Part shown: in pieces, positions 46,572 through 55,214 of the stretch | Position numbering within the stretch: position 1 is the first letter of the stretch | How the letters are laid out: each line of letters opens with the position of its first letter | Source of the DNA: an uncultured Collinsella sp. | Lineage (GTDB): Bacteria; Actinomycetota; Coriobacteriia; Coriobacteriales; Coriobacteriaceae | Length of the DNA: 64,000 nucleotides | Direction: 5' to 3' | Assembly (NCBI GenBank): GCA_958403205.1 | Contig: CATXWM010000002.1 | Span: 72,894 to 136,893, forward strand | Notes under the pieces: generated by a model | What the model was told of the DNA's origin: nothing | The model's database searches: none | Seen by the model: only the letters and a program-made list of their open reading frames with translations | Translations under genes and position numbers: made by a program

Positions 46572-47509
46572 TGGTTTCTCCCAGGGCAGGACTTTCCGCC
46601 GTTGCGATCGTCGGTCCGACGGCGGTTGGTAAGAGTGATGTTGCCGACCGTTTGGCAGCTCGTCTTTCGTCCGAAGTGCTGTCGTGCGATGCGATGCAAA
46701 TCTATCGCGGCATGGACATCGGTACCGCAAAGATGGCGCCCGATGAGTGTACGGCGCCGCTGCGTCTCGTCGACATTGTAGAGCCGGGTGTGGCATATTC
46801 TGCTGCGCTTTATCAGGCTGACGCTCGCGCGCATGTTGAGCGCTTGCTGGGCGAGGGCCGCCTACCGGTGTTTTGCGGGGGTACAGGCTTGTATCTCAAG
46901 GCTGCTCTCGATGAGATGGACTTTCCCTCGGGTGAACTTGAGGACAATCGCCGTGCGGGCTATCAGGAGCTTGCCGAACGTATTGGCGTGGAAGAACTGC
47001 ATGCCCTGCTTGCCGAGCGCGACCCAGAATCGGCTGCTGTTATTCATCCCCATAACGTGCGCCGTGTGATTCGTGCGCTCGAGATGCATGATGATGGTAT
47101 CTCCTATGCACAGCAAAAAAGTCAGTTTAGTGTTCCGCGCGAGCATTATCATGCTCTATGGTTTGGTCTGACGCGTAATCGCGAGGTGCTCTACGAGCGC
47201 ATTAACCTGCGTGTCGATCTGATGTTTGAGCAGGGTCTTGTCGATGAGGTCCGCGGTCTTATGGACCAGGGGCTGGAAGATGCCCTGACGTCGATGCAGG
47301 CAATTGGCTATAAAGAGATCATCGATGCTTTCAATGGTGTGATGAGCATGGACGAGGCTCGCGAACTCATTAAGATGCGTTCGCGTCGCTATGCCAAACG
47401 TCAGCTTTCGTGGTTTAAACGCGATGACCGTATCGTGTGGTTTGATATGGATGAATTTACGATCGATGAGGTCGTTGAGGATATCCTGCATCGTATTGAG
47501 GCTGCCTAA
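46571..47509 (+). CDS. miaA: tRNA dimethylallyltransferase MiaA
   Basis: Prenylates A37 of tRNAs reading UNN codons, giving i6A for MiaB. 312 residues: P-loop GPTAVGKSD (15-23), DAMQIYRGMDIGTAK, FCGGTGLYLKA and the SFKRD-like SWFKRDDRIVWFD end. It overlaps miaB and hflX by one base each, a tight operon. Confidence 0.96.
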   Translation: MVSPRAGLSAVAIVGPTAVGKSDVADRLAARLSSEVLSCDAMQIYRGMDIGTAKMAPDECTAPLRLVDIVEPGVAYSAALYQADARAHVERLLGEGRLPVFCGGTGLYLKAALDEMDFPSGELEDNRRAGYQELAERIGVEELHALLAERDPESAAVIHPHNVRRVIRALEMHDDGISYAQQKSQFSVPREHYHALWFGLTRNREVLYERINLRVDLMFEQGLVDEVRGLMDQGLEDALTSMQAIGYKEIIDAFNGVMSMDEARELIKMRSRRYAKRQLSWFKRDDRIVWFDMDEFTIDEVVEDILHRIEAA

Positions 47510-48798
47510 TGGCCCGTTTCCCCCTTGTTTCCACGTCACCCGAGCCCGAGCGTGCCATTTTAGTTGGTGTTGAGTGGCGCGACAATGCATGGCCACTTGA
47601 TCGATCGCTTGATGAGCTGGAGCGTCTTGCCCACACGGCTGGTGCCCAGTGCGTGGCACGCTTGTCGCAGCGTTTGGTAAAGCCGTATCCTAAATCGTTT
47701 ATCGGCTCCGGTAAGGTTGAGGAGCTTTGCGGGCTCGTGCATCGTATGGATGTCGATGTTGTTATCTTCGACGACGATTTATCGCCCTCGCAGCAGTCTT
47801 ATCTGGAGAAAGCCGTGGGCGAGCCGGTAAAGATTATCGATCGCACAGCACTGATCCTGGATATCTTTGGCTTGCATGCTCAGACGCGTGAGGGACGCCT
47901 ACAGGTACAGCTGGCACAGCTTCAATATCTGTTGCCTCGTCTGCGCGGTATGTGGAGCCATCTTGCCAAGGAGCAGACGCGCGGCGGCATCGGTTCGCGC
48001 TTTGGCCAGGGTGAAAGCCAGCTCGAGGTTGACCGTCGCCTCATTCGTAATAAGATCGCTGCGCTTCGTCGTGAGCTCAAGCAGGTTGAACAGCGTCGCG
48101 ATGTTCAATCCAAGAGCCGCATTGAGTCACCGGCGTTTCGCGTCGCGTTAGCCGGTTATACCAATGCCGGTAAATCGACGTTGCTCAATCGTCTGACCGG
48201 CTCTACGGTACTTTCTCAGGACAAGCTGTTTGCTACGCTCGACCCGACGACGCGTTCGTATCGCCTGCCCGGCGGTCGCGGCATGACGATTACCGATACC
48301 GTCGGCTTTATTCAGAAGCTGCCGCATGGTCTGGTCGATGCCTTTAAATCGACGCTGTCCGAAGTGTTGGGTGCCGATCTAATTCTCAAAGTCGTAGATG
48401 CGTCTGATGAGGACTATGAGCGGCAGCTGGAGGCTGTCGACCGCGTGCTTGATGAGATCGGCGCTGGAGAGCGCCTAACGCTGACCGTATTCAATAAAAT
48501 CGATCTTCTCGATAGCGTTGATCGATTGAGCTTCCGTCGTCGCTATCCCGAGGCCGTGCTGTTCTCGGCCCAGACGGGCGAGGGACTCGACGATCTCGTC
48601 GACCGTATTGCTCGTGAGGCGGCTGCTACCGATGTGTTGCTCTCTGCTGAAATCCCGTATCGTGAGGGCGCCCTCATCACGTTGGTGCATGAGCAGGGAA
48701 CCCTTTTGCACGAGGAATATCTTGAGGACGGCGTTCGTATTGTGGCGAAGCTACCGGCCCGTATTGCGCCGCGGCTCGAGCGTTATCGCACCGAGTAG
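47509..48798 (+). CDS. hflX: GTPase HflX
   Basis: A ribosome-splitting GTPase of the heat and stress response. 429 residues: an N-terminal domain with the Gly-rich SHLAKEQTRGGIGSRFGQGE linker, then a G domain with GYTNAGKST (216-224), DTVGFIQKLP and NKID. It follows miaA as in many bacteria. Its 3' end overlaps the convergent DUF1624-type gene by 16 bp. Confidence 0.95.
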   Translation: MARFPLVSTSPEPERAILVGVEWRDNAWPLDRSLDELERLAHTAGAQCVARLSQRLVKPYPKSFIGSGKVEELCGLVHRMDVDVVIFDDDLSPSQQSYLEKAVGEPVKIIDRTALILDIFGLHAQTREGRLQVQLAQLQYLLPRLRGMWSHLAKEQTRGGIGSRFGQGESQLEVDRRLIRNKIAALRRELKQVEQRRDVQSKSRIESPAFRVALAGYTNAGKSTLLNRLTGSTVLSQDKLFATLDPTTRSYRLPGGRGMTITDTVGFIQKLPHGLVDAFKSTLSEVLGADLILKVVDASDEDYERQLEAVDRVLDEIGAGERLTLTVFNKIDLLDSVDRLSFRRRYPEAVLFSAQTGEGLDDLVDRIAREAAATDVLLSAEIPYREGALITLVHEQGTLLHEEYLEDGVRIVAKLPARIAPRLERYRTE

Positions 48799-49487
48799 AC
48801 GAGCTCCAAAATGCCTAGAATGATGGGCTGATGCAGCAGATAAAAGGGGAGTGCATGACGTCCAAGGCTGGCGAGCGCCGGGACGGGATTGGCGTAGGCC
48901 CAGCTAGGGACGGTCTTATCGATTCCCTGCGCTATATGTGCGGCGAAGTATCCTGCAAGATACATAAAGATAAACGGGATGATGGGGTAGTAATCGCCTG
49001 AAACAAACCCAGAGCTCGGAAATCCCAGCCACGCCAGGTAGGGGACAGGATAGATCGTTTTGGGGATACTCCAGGTGAGGGCGAACAACACAAGGCATAG
49101 GGATATGCCCCATCTCGCCGATATCTTCTTAAGGACGGGATCGGTCAACGCCACGATGCCGGTACATGCGGCCATGCAGTAGATGATGCCAAAATTAACC
49201 GAATCGTCTACTGAGACAAGTGTTGTTGCCAACCAGACGACGAGTGCTGCTAAGGCGTATTGGGCGGCACGTTTGATATTGTTGCGCGAAAGGGTGCACA
49301 TCCAACCCGCGATAAATAAAAATACCCAGCTGATGCTGGCGCGCCAGATGTCTTGAAAGACAGTCTGGGTAAACCAGGGCATATCCCAGTCGTACAGGTA
49401 GGCGAAATCGTAGCAAGCGTGAAAACCTGCCATTGAAATCATCGTAAACCCGCGGACGGTATCAAAGATGGTGATGCGTTTTTGCAT
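48783..49487 (-). CDS. DUF1624 / heparan-alpha-glucosaminide N-acetyltransferase-like membrane protein
   Basis: 234 residues with about seven membrane helices. The start ITIFDTVRGFTMISMAGFHACYDF contains the D-x-x-R-G-x2 signature and the conserved histidine of the family, which resembles transmembrane acyltransferases. Its ATG overlaps the lexA stop by one base on the minus strand, so it is co-transcribed with lexA and probably SOS-induced. The substrate is unknown. Confidence 0.8.
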   Translation of the reverse strand: MQKRITIFDTVRGFTMISMAGFHACYDFAYLYDWDMPWFTQTVFQDIWRASISWVFLFIAGWMCTLSRNNIKRAAQYALAALVVWLATTLVSVDDSVNFGIIYCMAACTGIVALTDPVLKKISARWGISLCLVLFALTWSIPKTIYPVPYLAWLGFPSSGFVSGDYYPIIPFIFMYLAGYFAAHIAQGIDKTVPSWAYANPVPALASLGRHALPFYLLHQPIILGILELVYSVR

Positions 49488-50131
49488 TACGAGAACCGGC
49501 GCATCAAGCCGACGACTTTGCCCAAGATAACGGGATTCGTTGCATAGATAGGCTCCATGGTGTCATTCTCGGGCTGCAGGCGTACGCGTCCCTGCTCCTT
49601 GTAGAACGTCTTGACGGTCGCTGAACCATCAATCATGGCCACGACAATTTCGCCGTTCATGGCACTCTTTTGTTCACGGACGATGATGTAATCGCCATTG
49701 AAGATGCCGACATTGATCATTGAGCTCCCATGCACCTCAAGGATAAAGGAACCCTGATCGGTGGCGATTTCGGTCGGGATAGTAAAAGTGTCTTCGATAT
49801 TCTGCTCGGCCAGAATGGGAATCCCAGCCGCGACGCGACCAACGAGCGGTAGCGAGACCGTTCCGCGAGGTGCGGTGGGCTCGTCAGATTTAGAAATTGA
49901 GACAGAGGAACCGTCCTCGTTAAAGAGTTCCAGGGCGCGCGGTTTGGTGGCATCGCGCTTGAGTAGCCCGCGCGCCTCCAGGGCAGATAGATGGGCGTGC
50001 ACGGTGCTGGGGGAGGAAAGGCCCACGGCAGAAGCCATCTCGCGCACGCTGGGCGGATAACCCTTCTCCTGCTGATATTCCTTGATGAAGTTGTAAATTT
50101 GCTGCTGACGCTTGGTAATTTTGCGAGCCAT
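49487..50131 (-). CDS. lexA: LexA repressor
   Basis: The SOS master repressor, self-cleaving with RecA. 214 residues: a winged helix-turn-helix (1-65, GYPPSVREMASAVGLSSPST), cleavage site A102-G103, catalytic S137 (GSSM) and K174 (ATVKTFY). The start M-A-R-K-I-T is preferred because AGAGGAT precedes it; the frame is open 10 codons further. Three LexA boxes in the divergent region show autoregulation. Confidence 0.96.
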   Translation of the reverse strand: MARKITKRQQQIYNFIKEYQQEKGYPPSVREMASAVGLSSPSTVHAHLSALEARGLLKRDATKPRALELFNEDGSSVSISKSDEPTAPRGTVSLPLVGRVAAGIPILAEQNIEDTFTIPTEIATDQGSFILEVHGSSMINVGIFNGDYIIVREQKSAMNGEIVVAMIDGSATVKTFYKEQGRVRLQPENDTMEPIYATNPVILGKVVGLMRRFS

Positions 50132-50154
50132 CAGGGCATCCTCTCTACCCATGT

Positions 50155-50224
50155 CAAACAAATGTTCGAATTTTGCTTGACAGGAACAACTGTTCGAAGA
50201 TAATAATAACCGAACATTCGTTCT
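50155..50224. promoter_or_regulatory. Three LexA boxes spaced 28 bp apart between lexA and the LysM gene
   Basis: CAAAC-AAAT-GTTCG (50155-50168), GGAAC-AACT-GTTCG (50183-50196) and CGAAC-ATTC-GTTCT (50211-50224) each differ from CGAAC-N4-GTTCG at one base. Their starts are exactly 28 bp apart, suggesting coordinated occupancy controlling both divergent genes. Confidence 0.85.
50177..50205 (+). promoter_or_regulatory. Predicted SOS promoter of the LysM gene
   Basis: TTGACA (50177-50182), a 17-bp spacer and ATAATA (50200-50205). The middle LexA box fills the spacer, so LexA binding would block the polymerase directly. Confidence 0.7.
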
Positions 50225-50291
50225 CGCGCTAGATATTTTTGTCCGCGCGGCTTGATAAAACTGTTCTCAGCAAAACACGCGAGAGGAGAAC

Positions 50292-50744
50292 ATGATGAAC
50301 GCAACGAATATGGTCCAGGGAAACCTCGCCCTTAAGCTCGAGACGCCTGCCGCGCCCGCTTTTACTGTTGTCAAGGGTGGACGTTCCGGTTATCAGCCTT
50401 TGCCCGTAAAGTCTGCTCGCACTCAGTATGCTGTTGCCGCGCCGACTCCCGCTGCCCTGAAGGTCTCGACGATTGTTGCCGTCGCCGTTGCGCTCACGCT
50501 CTTTTTTGTCCTCGCTACGTCTGTCTTTAGCGCTCGTCACGCCGCGTATGCCGAGTCCGTTTCCAACGTTACCTATGAGACCGTCCGTGTTCAGTCTGGC
50601 GATTCCTTGTGGTCGCTTGCCCAGGAGCATCCGATTGAAGGTCTTTCCACACAGGAGACCTCTGATATGATCCGCAACGTCAATCACCTGGAGCATGGCT
50701 CGCTCGATGCCGGTGCGCATCTTAAAGTTCCCGCACGTTCCTAA
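50292..50744 (+). CDS. YneA-like SOS cell-division inhibitor with LysM domain
   Basis: 150 residues: a cytoplasmic N-terminus of about 57, a membrane helix (about 58-80, VSTIVAVAVALTLFFVLATS) and an extracellular LysM domain (about 98-148, VRVQSGDSLWSLAQ). This layout, divergence from lexA and a LexA-blocked promoter match Bacillus YneA, which halts division during DNA damage. The N-terminal cytoplasmic part is longer than in YneA. GAGAGGAG suits ATG 50295 slightly better than ATG 50292. Function is inferred from architecture and context. Confidence 0.78.
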   Translation: MMNATNMVQGNLALKLETPAAPAFTVVKGGRSGYQPLPVKSARTQYAVAAPTPAALKVSTIVAVAVALTLFFVLATSVFSARHAAYAESVSNVTYETVRVQSGDSLWSLAQEHPIEGLSTQETSDMIRNVNHLEHGSLDAGAHLKVPARS

Positions 50745-50795
50745 GATTTAAGTACCGTCGCATGGTACCCTTGTAATCGTTTTAGAGGAGGTACC

Positions 50796-51239
50796 ATGCG
50801 CTGTCCCAAATGCGGCAAGGCACATACCCGCGTCGTTGATTCCCGCATGCAGGAATCTAATAACACCATCAAGCGCCGTCGCGAATGCTGCTCATGTAAT
50901 TATCGCTTTACGACTTTTGAGCGTTGTGAAGACCCTATCGAGGTCATTAAGTCAGACGGAACTAAGCAACGGTTCGATCGCAATAAGCTTCTGGTCGGTT
51001 TGATGCGCGCCACGATCAAGCGTGATATCGACACTAAGAAGCTCAACGAGATCATTGACGATATTGAGGTCGAGCTTCGCTCCCGTACGCTTACGGCCGT
51101 TACGTCCCATGAGCTGGGCGATATGGTTCTTAAGCGGTTGGCCAAGATCGATAAAGTGGCCTACATCCGCTTTGCCTCGGTCTATCGCGATTTCAAAGAT
51201 GTCGATGAGTTTCTGCAAGAGCTCGATAAGCTAAGGTGA
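50796..51239 (+). CDS. nrdR: Transcriptional repressor NrdR
   Basis: Represses ribonucleotide reductase genes in response to dATP/ATP. 147 residues: a zinc ribbon with C3, C6, C31 and C34 and an ATP-cone domain (about 46-136, [18 protein letters not shown]). ATG 50796 follows AGAGGAGG. Together with dut directly downstream it forms a nucleotide-pool unit next to the SOS genes. Confidence 0.96.
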   Translation: MRCPKCGKAHTRVVDSRMQESNNTIKRRRECCSCNYRFTTFERCEDPIEVIKSDGTKQRFDRNKLLVGLMRATIKRDIDTKKLNEIIDDIEVELRSRTLTAVTSHELGDMVLKRLAKIDKVAYIRFASVYRDFKDVDEFLQELDKLR

Positions 51240-51243
51240 TTTC

Positions 51244-51687
51244 ATGTCCAACATTACCGTTAACATTAAACGTCTCGACCCAACCGTCGAACTTCCCAAA
51301 TACGCACATCCCACGGATGCCGGTCTTGACCTCCGAGCCAACGAAGACTGCACGCTTAAGCCCTTTGAGCGCCGATTGGTCTCCACTGGCCTAGCTATCG
51401 CCCTGCCCGACGGCTACGCCGGCTTCGTCCAGCCCCGCAGCGGCCTGGCCATTAAGCAGGGCCTGTCTATAGTCAACACGCCCGGTCTCATCGACGCCCA
51501 CTACCGAGGAGAACTCAAAGTCATCCTCATCAATCTAGACCCCACGAACAACATCCAAATCAACAAAGGCGACCGCATCGCCCAACTCGTCATCCAAGAA
51601 GTTCCCACGGTCAACCTCATAGAAGTAGAAGAACTAGACGAAACCGACCGGGGCAACGGAGGCTTCGGCTCCAGCGGCGTCGCCTAG
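51244..51687 (+). CDS. dut: Deoxyuridine 5'-triphosphate nucleotidohydrolase
   Basis: Hydrolyses dUTP to dUMP, keeping uracil out of DNA. 147 residues with all five trimeric dUTPase motifs: [33 protein letters not shown] and [10 protein letters not shown]. It lies 4 bp after nrdR. The synonymous codon style shifts toward A-ending and C-ending codons in the last third, without disrupting motifs. Confidence 0.96.
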   Translation: MSNITVNIKRLDPTVELPKYAHPTDAGLDLRANEDCTLKPFERRLVSTGLAIALPDGYAGFVQPRSGLAIKQGLSIVNTPGLIDAHYRGELKVILINLDPTNNIQINKGDRIAQLVIQEVPTVNLIEVEELDETDRGNGGFGSSGVA

Positions 51688-51701
51688 GGGCGCTCGTATC
51701 C

Positions 51702-51810
51702 CTCCCGCCCGTCTCTCACACATATCATTCCATGCTCAAACATTCTCGCTTCGCTTCGCTCGCTGCGAAACTGCGCGTGGAACGATATAGGTAAGCCCCG
51801 GGCGGGCGGC
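51702..51810 (-). repeat. Long palindromic element, family 2, copy A
   Basis: A closing stem of 11 bp with one A-C mismatch (51722-51732 with 51778-51788) and degenerate outer GC arms (CGCCCG 51706-51711 with CGGGCG 51799-51804) surround a core. On the minus strand the core reads TTCCACGCGCAGTTTCGC, a loop, then GCGAGAATGTTTGAGCATGG. It differs from copy B only by a 9-nt insertion, AGCGAAGCG, in the apical loop. Confidence 0.85.
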
Positions 51811-51839
51811 TACTCGCTTGAAACAATATTTACTTTTCT

Positions 51840-51888
51840 AGTAAGCCGATGCGACAAAGGGGCTGTCCCTTTGTCGCATCGGCTTACT
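51840..51888. repeat. Perfect 22-bp hairpin between the two family 2 palindromes
   Basis: GTAAGCCGATGCGACAAAGG and one further G (51841-51861) are exactly complementary to 51867-51887, around a 5-nt loop, plus an A-T pair outside. The dut gene and the glycosyltransferase gene converge on it, so it may be a terminator; the T content is better on the plus side (ATTTATATTTT). Confidence 0.6.
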
Positions 51889-51965
51889 GTATTTATATTT
51901 TCCTGTTTTACCTTTGCAGGTTCTAATGGAGGGGATACCGAAGTAGCTGCTAGTAAGTAAACGCA

Positions 51966-52069
51966 GCCGCTCTGTCGGAGCCGCCCTTATATCGTTCCAC
52001 GCGCAGTTTCGCAGCGAAGCGAGAATGTTTGAGCATGGAATGATATAAGGGCGGCTCCGACAGAGCGGC
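51966..52069 (+). repeat. Long palindromic element, family 2, copy B
   Basis: Perfect 28-nt arms (51966-51993 and 52042-52069), extended by a G-U pair and TTCCA/TGGAA, enclose the core TTCCACGCGCAGTTTCGC through GCATGGAA. Orientation is opposite to copy A. The arms have no similarity to those of copy A. It ends 10 bp before the stop of the glycosyltransferase gene. Confidence 0.9.
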
Positions 52070-52079
52070 GGACATTCGA

Positions 52080-53381
52080 CTAGCGGATATGCGCGGGTTT
52101 TCCGCCCCAATAGAAGCGGCAGAAGGCTCGTTTGCGCTTTTGGGGTTTACCTACTAGCTCCATGGTTGCGATGGCGATGTCCTCGGCTGCGTGGGGGCGG
52201 CGTAGTACTTCGCCGTTGATGAGTAGGGCTTTGAGTGATTCGGGATGGTCGTGCAAGTGACGTAGGGTTACGATGAGTTCACGTGCGGTGGTGACATGCA
52301 TGCTGGCGCCCATGCCGGTGAGCATCGTGGTGTTGGCCTTTTCCTGGCCATAGGACTTGCCCAGCAGGATCATCGGCAGATGAGCGCACAGGCACTCGGT
52401 GACGGTGAGTCCGCCCGATTTGAGGATTGCCAGGTCGCAGCCGTGCATGAGGGCCGCCATGTCATCCACGTAGTCCAGAACCGTGACGTTGTCGAGCTTC
52501 ATGGCGTCGAAGAGCGTCTTGAGTCGGGTGGCGTATTCCTTATCCTTGCCCGGTAAAAAGACAAAGTGCATGTCCTCAAAGCTGCGTAAGAAGGGGAGCG
52601 TGCGGTCCATCGCGGCACGGAAACGCACGTATGGTTGGGGCAAACTGGCGCCGGCCATCACCAATACGACGGTTTTGTCTATGGGGAGATTGAACTTGCT
52701 GAGCTCATCTTCTCGTTTGTAATCTGAATCGAAACCGGCTCGGATGGGGATGCCCGTTATGCGGATCTTTGACTCGGGAACTTTGCGCGGGCGCAGCGTT
52801 TCGGCCATAAACTCGTTGGCCACGCAGAACAGGTCGGTGTCCTTGTGGGGCCAAAAGCCCTCGACTTCATAGTCTGTTGGTACGCAGATGACCGGGTAAT
52901 CGATACCCGTGATGACGCGGGCGCCCACGGCAACATTGGCTGCTGTGATGTGCGTTGCGACCACGGCTATAGGCCTGCGACGACGAATATATTCGTTGAA
53001 GGCGGGGAACATAATTCGCGACCATGCCGTGCCGCCACCCCAGAGAAGATGTCCCGTAAGCGTATATCGCCAGGTCAGGTCGTAAATGGGGCGTGTGGCT
53101 CCCGTAAAAGAAGCCGCGGTCTTATTGCCGTCGAACTTAATACGTCCAAAATCAAGGATATCGAGCACTTCAATTTCAATATCCTCAGGGATTCCCTTGG
53201 TGCCGCGGATAAGGTCAAATGCTTGTGCAATCGCGTTGGCGGCGGCTTTGTGGCCCGATCCAACCGATGCGTGCACAATGGTTACCAGGGGTTTTTGTGT
53301 AGGTGAAACGGTCATTTGCTCCGGTTGGGGAGTGGCTTGCATGGGCAGGGAAGCGCTATTGCTCGTCTGCGTTTGATCCAT
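52080..53381 (-). CDS. MGDG synthase/UgtP-type glycosyltransferase
   Basis: Probably transfers sugar to diacylglycerol, giving membrane glycolipids and perhaps a lipoteichoic acid anchor. 433 residues: a Pro/Gln-rich N-terminus, then a MGDG-synthase-like N-domain (VHASVGSGHKAAANAI near 37-52), the CVPTDYEVEGFW segment, and a GT28-type C-domain with LKSGGLTVTECLC for the UDP-sugar. GGGGAG precedes the ATG at 53379-53381. It is monocistronic, diverging from trxB. Sugar and acceptor cannot be read from sequence. Confidence 0.86.
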   Translation of the reverse strand: MDQTQTSNSASLPMQATPQPEQMTVSPTQKPLVTIVHASVGSGHKAAANAIAQAFDLIRGTKGIPEDIEIEVLDILDFGRIKFDGNKTAASFTGATRPIYDLTWRYTLTGHLLWGGGTAWSRIMFPAFNEYIRRRRPIAVVATHITAANVAVGARVITGIDYPVICVPTDYEVEGFWPHKDTDLFCVANEFMAETLRPRKVPESKIRITGIPIRAGFDSDYKREDELSKFNLPIDKTVVLVMAGASLPQPYVRFRAAMDRTLPFLRSFEDMHFVFLPGKDKEYATRLKTLFDAMKLDNVTVLDYVDDMAALMHGCDLAILKSGGLTVTECLCAHLPMILLGKSYGQEKANTTMLTGMGASMHVTTARELIVTLRHLHDHPESLKALLINGEVLRRPHAAEDIAIATMELVGKPQKRKRAFCRFYWGGKPAHIR

Positions 53382-53498
53382 AGATAACTCCCCTTAATCT
53401 TTGTTTCGCAAAGAATCATTGTAGTGCATGAGTGTCACGTTTGCCTAAATTTGGGTATGAGCGCAAAGAACGCCAATCTTTCGACAGGAGGTCTCTTC

Positions 53499-54437
53499 AT
53501 GACTACCGATCAGCCGATCGATGTTGCGATTATCGGTGGCGGCCCTGCGGGCTATGCTGCGGCCATTTATGCGGCGCGCTCCAACCTAACGACGACCGTG
53601 ATTGAACAGGGCATGTCGGGCGGACAGATCGCCACGACCAATGAAGTCGAGAACTATCCGGGCATTCCGCTCTTGAGTGGCGCCGAACTCGGCGAGCGTT
53701 TTCAGCAGCATGCAGAGGGCCTGGGAGCGCAGGTCGCATGGAGCATGGTTACGGGTATCGATTACGATGCCGATGCAGCGCTGTTTACGGTGCATCACGA
53801 CATGGGCGATACGCTGGCCTCGAGCGTTATCGCTTGCATGGGTGCCACCCCGCGTCCGGCAGGTTTTGCTGGCGAGGATACCTATCGCGGTCGTGGCGTT
53901 TCATATTGCGCAACGTGTGACGGCATGTTCTTCCGCGGCAAACAGGTCTTTGTAATCGGTGGTGGCAATTCGGCATGCGAAGAGGCGCTGTTCTTGTCTG
54001 ATATTGCCAGCAGTGTGACCATCGTGCTGCGCCGCGACCAGTTCCGTGCGCCTGATGGTGTTGTTCAGAAGGTGCTCGAAAAGGACAATATTACAGTTAG
54101 GTACCAAACTAGTATTGTGGAGCTCTCGGGCGAAGCCATGCCAACGACGATCACCTTTAAGGACAATGCATCCGCCGAGACTCATACCGAGTCATTTGAG
54201 CCTGGCTCGTTTGGCATCTTTGTCTTTACCGGGACGCAACCCCATACCGAGCTTGTCGAGCATTTAGTCGATCTGGCGCCTGATGGCGGCATTCTGACTG
54301 ATGAATCCATGGCGACCCGCACGCCAGGTCTATTTGCTGCTGGCGACATCCGTTCCAAGCGCTTACGTCAGGTTGTGACCGCCGTTTCTGACGGAGCCAT
54401 AGCAGCAACGAGCGCATACGCATTTCTCCGCGGATAA
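53499..54437 (+). CDS. trxB: Thioredoxin-disulfide reductase
   Basis: An FAD enzyme passing electrons from NADPH to thioredoxin. 312 residues: FAD motif GGGPAGYAAAIYAARS (near 14-29), redox-active C137-A-T-C140, NADPH motif GGGNSACEEA and C-terminal GLFAAGDIR. ATG 53499 follows ACAGGAGG; earlier in-frame starts lack support. The 61-bp stretch before it holds a small CTTTG/CAAAG hairpin. Confidence 0.96.
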   Translation: MTTDQPIDVAIIGGGPAGYAAAIYAARSNLTTTVIEQGMSGGQIATTNEVENYPGIPLLSGAELGERFQQHAEGLGAQVAWSMVTGIDYDADAALFTVHHDMGDTLASSVIACMGATPRPAGFAGEDTYRGRGVSYCATCDGMFFRGKQVFVIGGGNSACEEALFLSDIASSVTIVLRRDQFRAPDGVVQKVLEKDNITVRYQTSIVELSGEAMPTTITFKDNASAETHTESFEPGSFGIFVFTGTQPHTELVEHLVDLAPDGGILTDESMATRTPGLFAAGDIRSKRLRQVVTAVSDGAIAATSAYAFLRG

Positions 54438-54529
54438 GTACGATAATATAACTTATGTAAGGTTGTCATCTATTAACTAAATGACGGGACGATGCATCAG
54501 TGCACTGTCCCGCCACTATTCTCGGCGGT

Positions 54530-54552
54530 TATGTGGTATGCAAAACTAGATA
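54530..54552. promoter_or_regulatory. Inverted repeat upstream of the DUF1836 gene, candidate autoregulatory operator
   Basis: TATGTGGT-N7-ACTAGATA, a degenerate dyad whose right half and spacer CAAA are identical to the site before the DegV gene (56203-56225). It is about 40 bp before the ATG and next to a TAGAAT/TACAAT -10 region. Confidence 0.5.
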
Positions 54553-54590
54553 ACGTAGAATACAATATAGAAAATGAACGGAGGACCTTT

Positions 54591-55202
54591 ATGAACCACG
54601 TTAAACACGTTATTCCGATGTCTGATTCGTCGGTCAGTATTAAGCCTGAGGATATTCAGCCCACTGTGCTGCCCGATGCATTTATTCAGTCCGATATCGT
54701 GCGCAAACTCAATACGTTGAGTCTGTCGCGCTATGACCAGTTGCCCAATGTGACGCTCTACCGCGACCAAGTTATTGAGTATGTTGCGCTATGGATGGAG
54801 CCGCTGTCCATTTGCGTTGAGCAGCCTGTCATTACGCCATCGATGATCAATAACTACGTGAAGGTCGGCCTGGTGCCTGCTCCGGTCAAAAAGCAATATG
54901 GTCGCGAGCAGATTGCCCGCCTGATCGCTATCTGCATCTTTAAGCAGGTGTTACCTATTGCTGCGGTGCAGGCACTCTTTAACATTCAGCGTTTGAGCTA
55001 CGATGCCCCGACGGCTTTTGATTATGTGGTCGATCAGCTCGAGGCATCGATCCGTTCGGCGTTTTCTGTCGAGCAGACGCCGGTTCCCGATACGGCGCAT
55101 CAGGTAACGCGTGAGTCGCTGCTTGTGCGCAGTGCGGTATCGTCCTTCGTTTCGAAGGCTTACCTGATGAGCTATCTCAAGTTCAACGGGTTTAATAGCT
55201 AG
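54591..55202 (+). CDS. DUF1836 family putative transcriptional regulator
   Basis: 203 residues of the DUF1836 family, which includes the Bacillus YkrK regulator. The centre, VITPSMINNYVKVGLVPAPVKKQYGREQIARLIAI, looks like a MerR-type winged helix-turn-helix followed by a helical domain. ATG 54591 follows GGAGG. The dyad at 54530-54552 suggests autoregulation, and the same dyad before the DegV gene suggests a second target. Confidence 0.85.
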   Translation: MNHVKHVIPMSDSSVSIKPEDIQPTVLPDAFIQSDIVRKLNTLSLSRYDQLPNVTLYRDQVIEYVALWMEPLSICVEQPVITPSMINNYVKVGLVPAPVKKQYGREQIARLIAICIFKQVLPIAAVQALFNIQRLSYDAPTAFDYVVDQLEASIRSAFSVEQTPVPDTAHQVTRESLLVRSAVSSFVSKAYLMSYLKFNGFNS

Positions 55203-55214
55203 CCGACGTATAAA

